Below, in pieces: positions 62,153 to 64,000 of a stretch of 64,000 bases of DNA. A program made the position numbers and the translations under genes. This DNA comes from Peribacillus frigoritolerans (GTDB taxonomy: Bacteria; Bacillota; Bacilli; Bacillales; Bacillaceae), in assembly GCF_004358755.1 (NCBI RefSeq), contig NZ_SMZY01000003.1:620001-684000 (forward strand), written 5' to 3'. Each line of letters begins with the position of its first letter. The stretch's first letter is position 1. Under the pieces are notes generated by a model that was not told the DNA's origin, ran no database searches, and saw only the letters and a program-made list of their open reading frames with translations.

Positions 62153-63289
62153 TTAATTTAAGACGTGTTTACTAATAACGATTCTTTGAATTTCGCTTGT
62201 TCCTTCGTAAATCTCGCATACTTTTGCATCCCTGAAGTAGCGTTCAACCGGATAATCTTTTGTATATCCATAGCCGCCATATACTTGAATCGCTTCTGTA
62301 GCAACCTCCATGGCTGTTTTTGAAGCAAACAGCTTAGCCATGGATGCTTCTTTTCCGCAAGGAAGTCCATTCTGCCTCAAGAAAGCGGCTCTGTATGTCA
62401 GGAGTTCAGAGGATTCAACACTTGTTGCCATGTCTGCGAGTTTAAAGCCGATGCCCTGCTGAGCAGAGATTGGCTTGCCGAATTGAACACGGTCTTTTGC
62501 ATAGTTGATGGAATTCTCAAGTGCCGCCTGCGCAATGCCTAGTGACTGTGCCGCAATGCCGATTCTCCCCACATCCAGATTAGCCATGGCAATTTTAAAC
62601 CCGTCTCCTTCTTCCCCAAGAAGGTTTTCACATGGAACTTCTGCATCTTCAAAGGAAAGCTGGACAGTCCGTGACCCATAAAGCCCCATTTTGTGCTCAT
62701 CTTTCCCCACCACAAGACCATTCGTATTCTTTTCAACCACAAATGCTGAAATCCCCCTTATGCCTGCGCCTGGATTTGTTGACGTAAACACAATATATGT
62801 GTCTGCCTCTCCGCCATTTGTGATAAAAACCTTTGATCCATTCAAAATGTATTTGCCGTCTTTTTTTACAGCTTTTGTTTTTAAGCTGCCTGCATCAGAC
62901 CCTGATCCCGGCTCTGTTAAGCAGAAGGCCCCTAAGTATTCGCCGCTTGCAAGCTTTGGAATATACTTCTTTTTCTGCTCTTCTGTTCCAAAATAAAGAA
63001 TCGGATTTGTGCCGACTGAAGTATGAACGCTTAATATTACCCCTACTGTCGCGCTTACTTTTGAAAGCTCATGGATGGCGATGATGTATGAGGTAAAATC
63101 CATACCTGCTCCCCCGTATTGCTCAGGAATTGGAATCCCCATTAAACCAAGTGAGCCCATTTTACGGAGAATCTCTCTTGGAAATTCCCCCTTCTCCATT
63201 TTTGCAACATACGGCTCAATTTCTGTTTGAGCAAAATCCCGAACCATCTTCCTCATCATTTCCTGCTCTTCTGTGAAGCGAATATTCAT
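62153..63289 (-). CDS. mmgC: Acyl-CoA dehydrogenase, MmgC-like
   Basis: 378 residues. [32 protein letters not shown] and catalytic Glu in VCEIYEGTSEIQRIVIS. Nearest to B. subtilis MmgC (methylcitrate operon) by segments such as VGVILSVHTSVGTNPILYFG. It lies between the 3-hydroxyacyl-CoA dehydrogenase gene and acdA, which it resembles (about half identical by eye). Confidence 0.92.
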   Translation of the reverse strand: MNIRFTEEQEMMRKMVRDFAQTEIEPYVAKMEKGEFPREILRKMGSLGLMGIPIPEQYGGAGMDFTSYIIAIHELSKVSATVGVILSVHTSVGTNPILYFGTEEQKKKYIPKLASGEYLGAFCLTEPGSGSDAGSLKTKAVKKDGKYILNGSKVFITNGGEADTYIVFTSTNPGAGIRGISAFVVEKNTNGLVVGKDEHKMGLYGSRTVQLSFEDAEVPCENLLGEEGDGFKIAMANLDVGRIGIAAQSLGIAQAALENSINYAKDRVQFGKPISAQQGIGFKLADMATSVESSELLTYRAAFLRQNGLPCGKEASMAKLFASKTAMEVATEAIQVYGGYGYTKDYPVERYFRDAKVCEIYEGTSEIQRIVISKHVLN

Positions 63290-63313
63290 GTTCTGTCCCC
63301 CTGTGATGTCTGA

Positions 63314-64000
63314 TTATCCCTCGTATGAATAAAAACCTCTGCCTGTTTTACGGCCAAGCCATCCTGCTTTCACATATTTTCTGAGAAGCGGGCATGGGCG
63401 GTATTTATCATCGCCAAAGCCTTCGTGCAGCGTTTCCATAATATAGAGGCACGTATCAAGACCGATAAAGTCTGCAAGCGTGAGCGGTCCCATCGGATGA
63501 TTCATCCCGAGCTTCATCACTTCATCAATCGCTTCTTTCTCTGCAACCCCTTCGTACAGAGTGTAGATGGCTTCATTGATCATCGGCATGAGGATACGAT
63601 TTGAAACAAAACCAGGAAAATCATTGACTTCAACCGGAACCTTCTTCAATGTTTTCGTCATATCTTCAATCGCCTGATACACTTCATCGCTTGTTGCAAG
63701 ACCGCGGATAATTTCAACCAGCTTCATCACAGGCACCGGGTTCATAAAGTGCATGCCGATTACCTTTTCAGGACGCTTTGTTGCTGCTGCGATTTCTGTA
63801 ATTGGCAAAGAAGAAGTATTTGTCGCAAGAATGGTTTGCTCTGGTGTAATCTCATCAAGCTTCGCAAAAATGTCTGATTTAATTTTCATATTTTCAACAG
63901 CTGCCTCAATAACCAAATCCGTTTGTGCTGCATCTTGAAGATCTGTTGAAGCAGTCAGTCTGCTTAAGATTTCCTGCTTTTGTTCAGCTGTCATTTTTTC
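63314..64000 (-). CDS. mmgB: 3-hydroxybutyryl-CoA dehydrogenase, N-terminus cut by window edge
   Basis: About 229 codons are visible; the frame is open to the right edge, so the first 60 or so residues with the NAD-binding GxGxxG motif are missing. Visible motifs are [39 protein letters not shown] (catalytic His), [12 protein letters not shown] and [17 protein letters not shown]. It oxidises 3-hydroxybutyryl-CoA. It precedes mmgC in the same operon, matching mmgB-mmgC order. Confidence 0.93.
   Translation of the reverse strand, partial: EKMTAEQKQEILSRLTASTDLQDAAQTDLVIEAAVENMKIKSDIFAKLDEITPEQTILATNTSSLPITEIAAATKRPEKVIGMHFMNPVPVMKLVEIIRGLATSDEVYQAIEDMTKTLKKVPVEVNDFPGFVSNRILMPMINEAIYTLYEGVAEKEAIDEVMKLGMNHPMGPLTLADFIGLDTCLYIMETLHEGFGDDKYRPCPLLRKYVKAGWLGRKTGRGFYSYEG

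Overview
This is a chromosomal segment of a spore-forming Bacillaceae (Firmicutes) outside the B. subtilis group. It carries spo0F, spoIIR and racA. The backbone, read from right to left, follows the familiar Bacillus order: acdA/mmgBC side, rpoE-pyrG-ywjG-spo0F-fbaA-ywjH-murAB-glpX-rho-rpmE-tdk-racA-prfA-prmC-spoIIR-ywlB-ywlC-mntP-ywlE-rpiB-ywlG-glyA-uppP-upp-atp. Almost every gene is on the minus strand. The exceptions are uppP, a VOC gene with racA, and ywjG. I saw no rRNA, tRNA, CRISPR array, IS transposase or prophage.

Regions. 1-1003: truncated chemotaxis-type receptor. 1114-9869: a xylose uptake module, with xylFGH behind a membrane-anchored sugar-binding sensor, a YesM-type kinase and a YesN-type regulator, and three catabolite-repression (cre-like) sites. 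10135-17360: complete F1Fo ATP synthase operon (atpZ-I-B-E-F-H-A-G-D-C) with a strong sigma-A promoter. 17548-24086: vpr-like secreted protease, upp, a secreted cyclodextrin glucanotransferase and uppP. In B. subtilis upp lies next to the atp operon. 24167-34259: glyA to racA housekeeping block, including a dense DnaA-box cluster at ywlC-ywlB. 34481-45846: tdk, rpmE, rho, glpX, murAB, ywjH, fbaA, spo0F, ywjG, pyrG and rpoE. The pyrG leader has the hallmarks of CTP-sensing reiterative-transcription attenuation, and spo0F has a consensus sigma-H promoter with a Spo0A box. 46091-56672: a ten-gene tellurium-resistance-type (Ter) stress island. 56911-64000: branched-chain/short-chain acyl-CoA catabolism (icmF, a TetR regulator, acdA, mmgC, truncated mmgB).

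The most interesting accessory system is the Ter island. An ATP-grasp ligase, two TerD-family proteins, a citrate-lyase-like C-C lyase, two phosphoribosyltransferase-fold proteins (one with TRSP, one with PELOTA), a HAD phosphatase, a small helix-turn-helix protein, YceG and TelA run in one direction. Comparative genomics has proposed that such sets make a nucleoside-like metabolite for stress response. Neither product nor trigger can be read from sequence.

Two families of short intergenic repeats are spread through the window. One has about ten full or partial units at six loci, with covarying arms. The other is a MITE-like element with two copies. Several start codons were chosen from Shine-Dalgarno position rather than maximal length; unusual TTG or GTG starts are noted in the entries.
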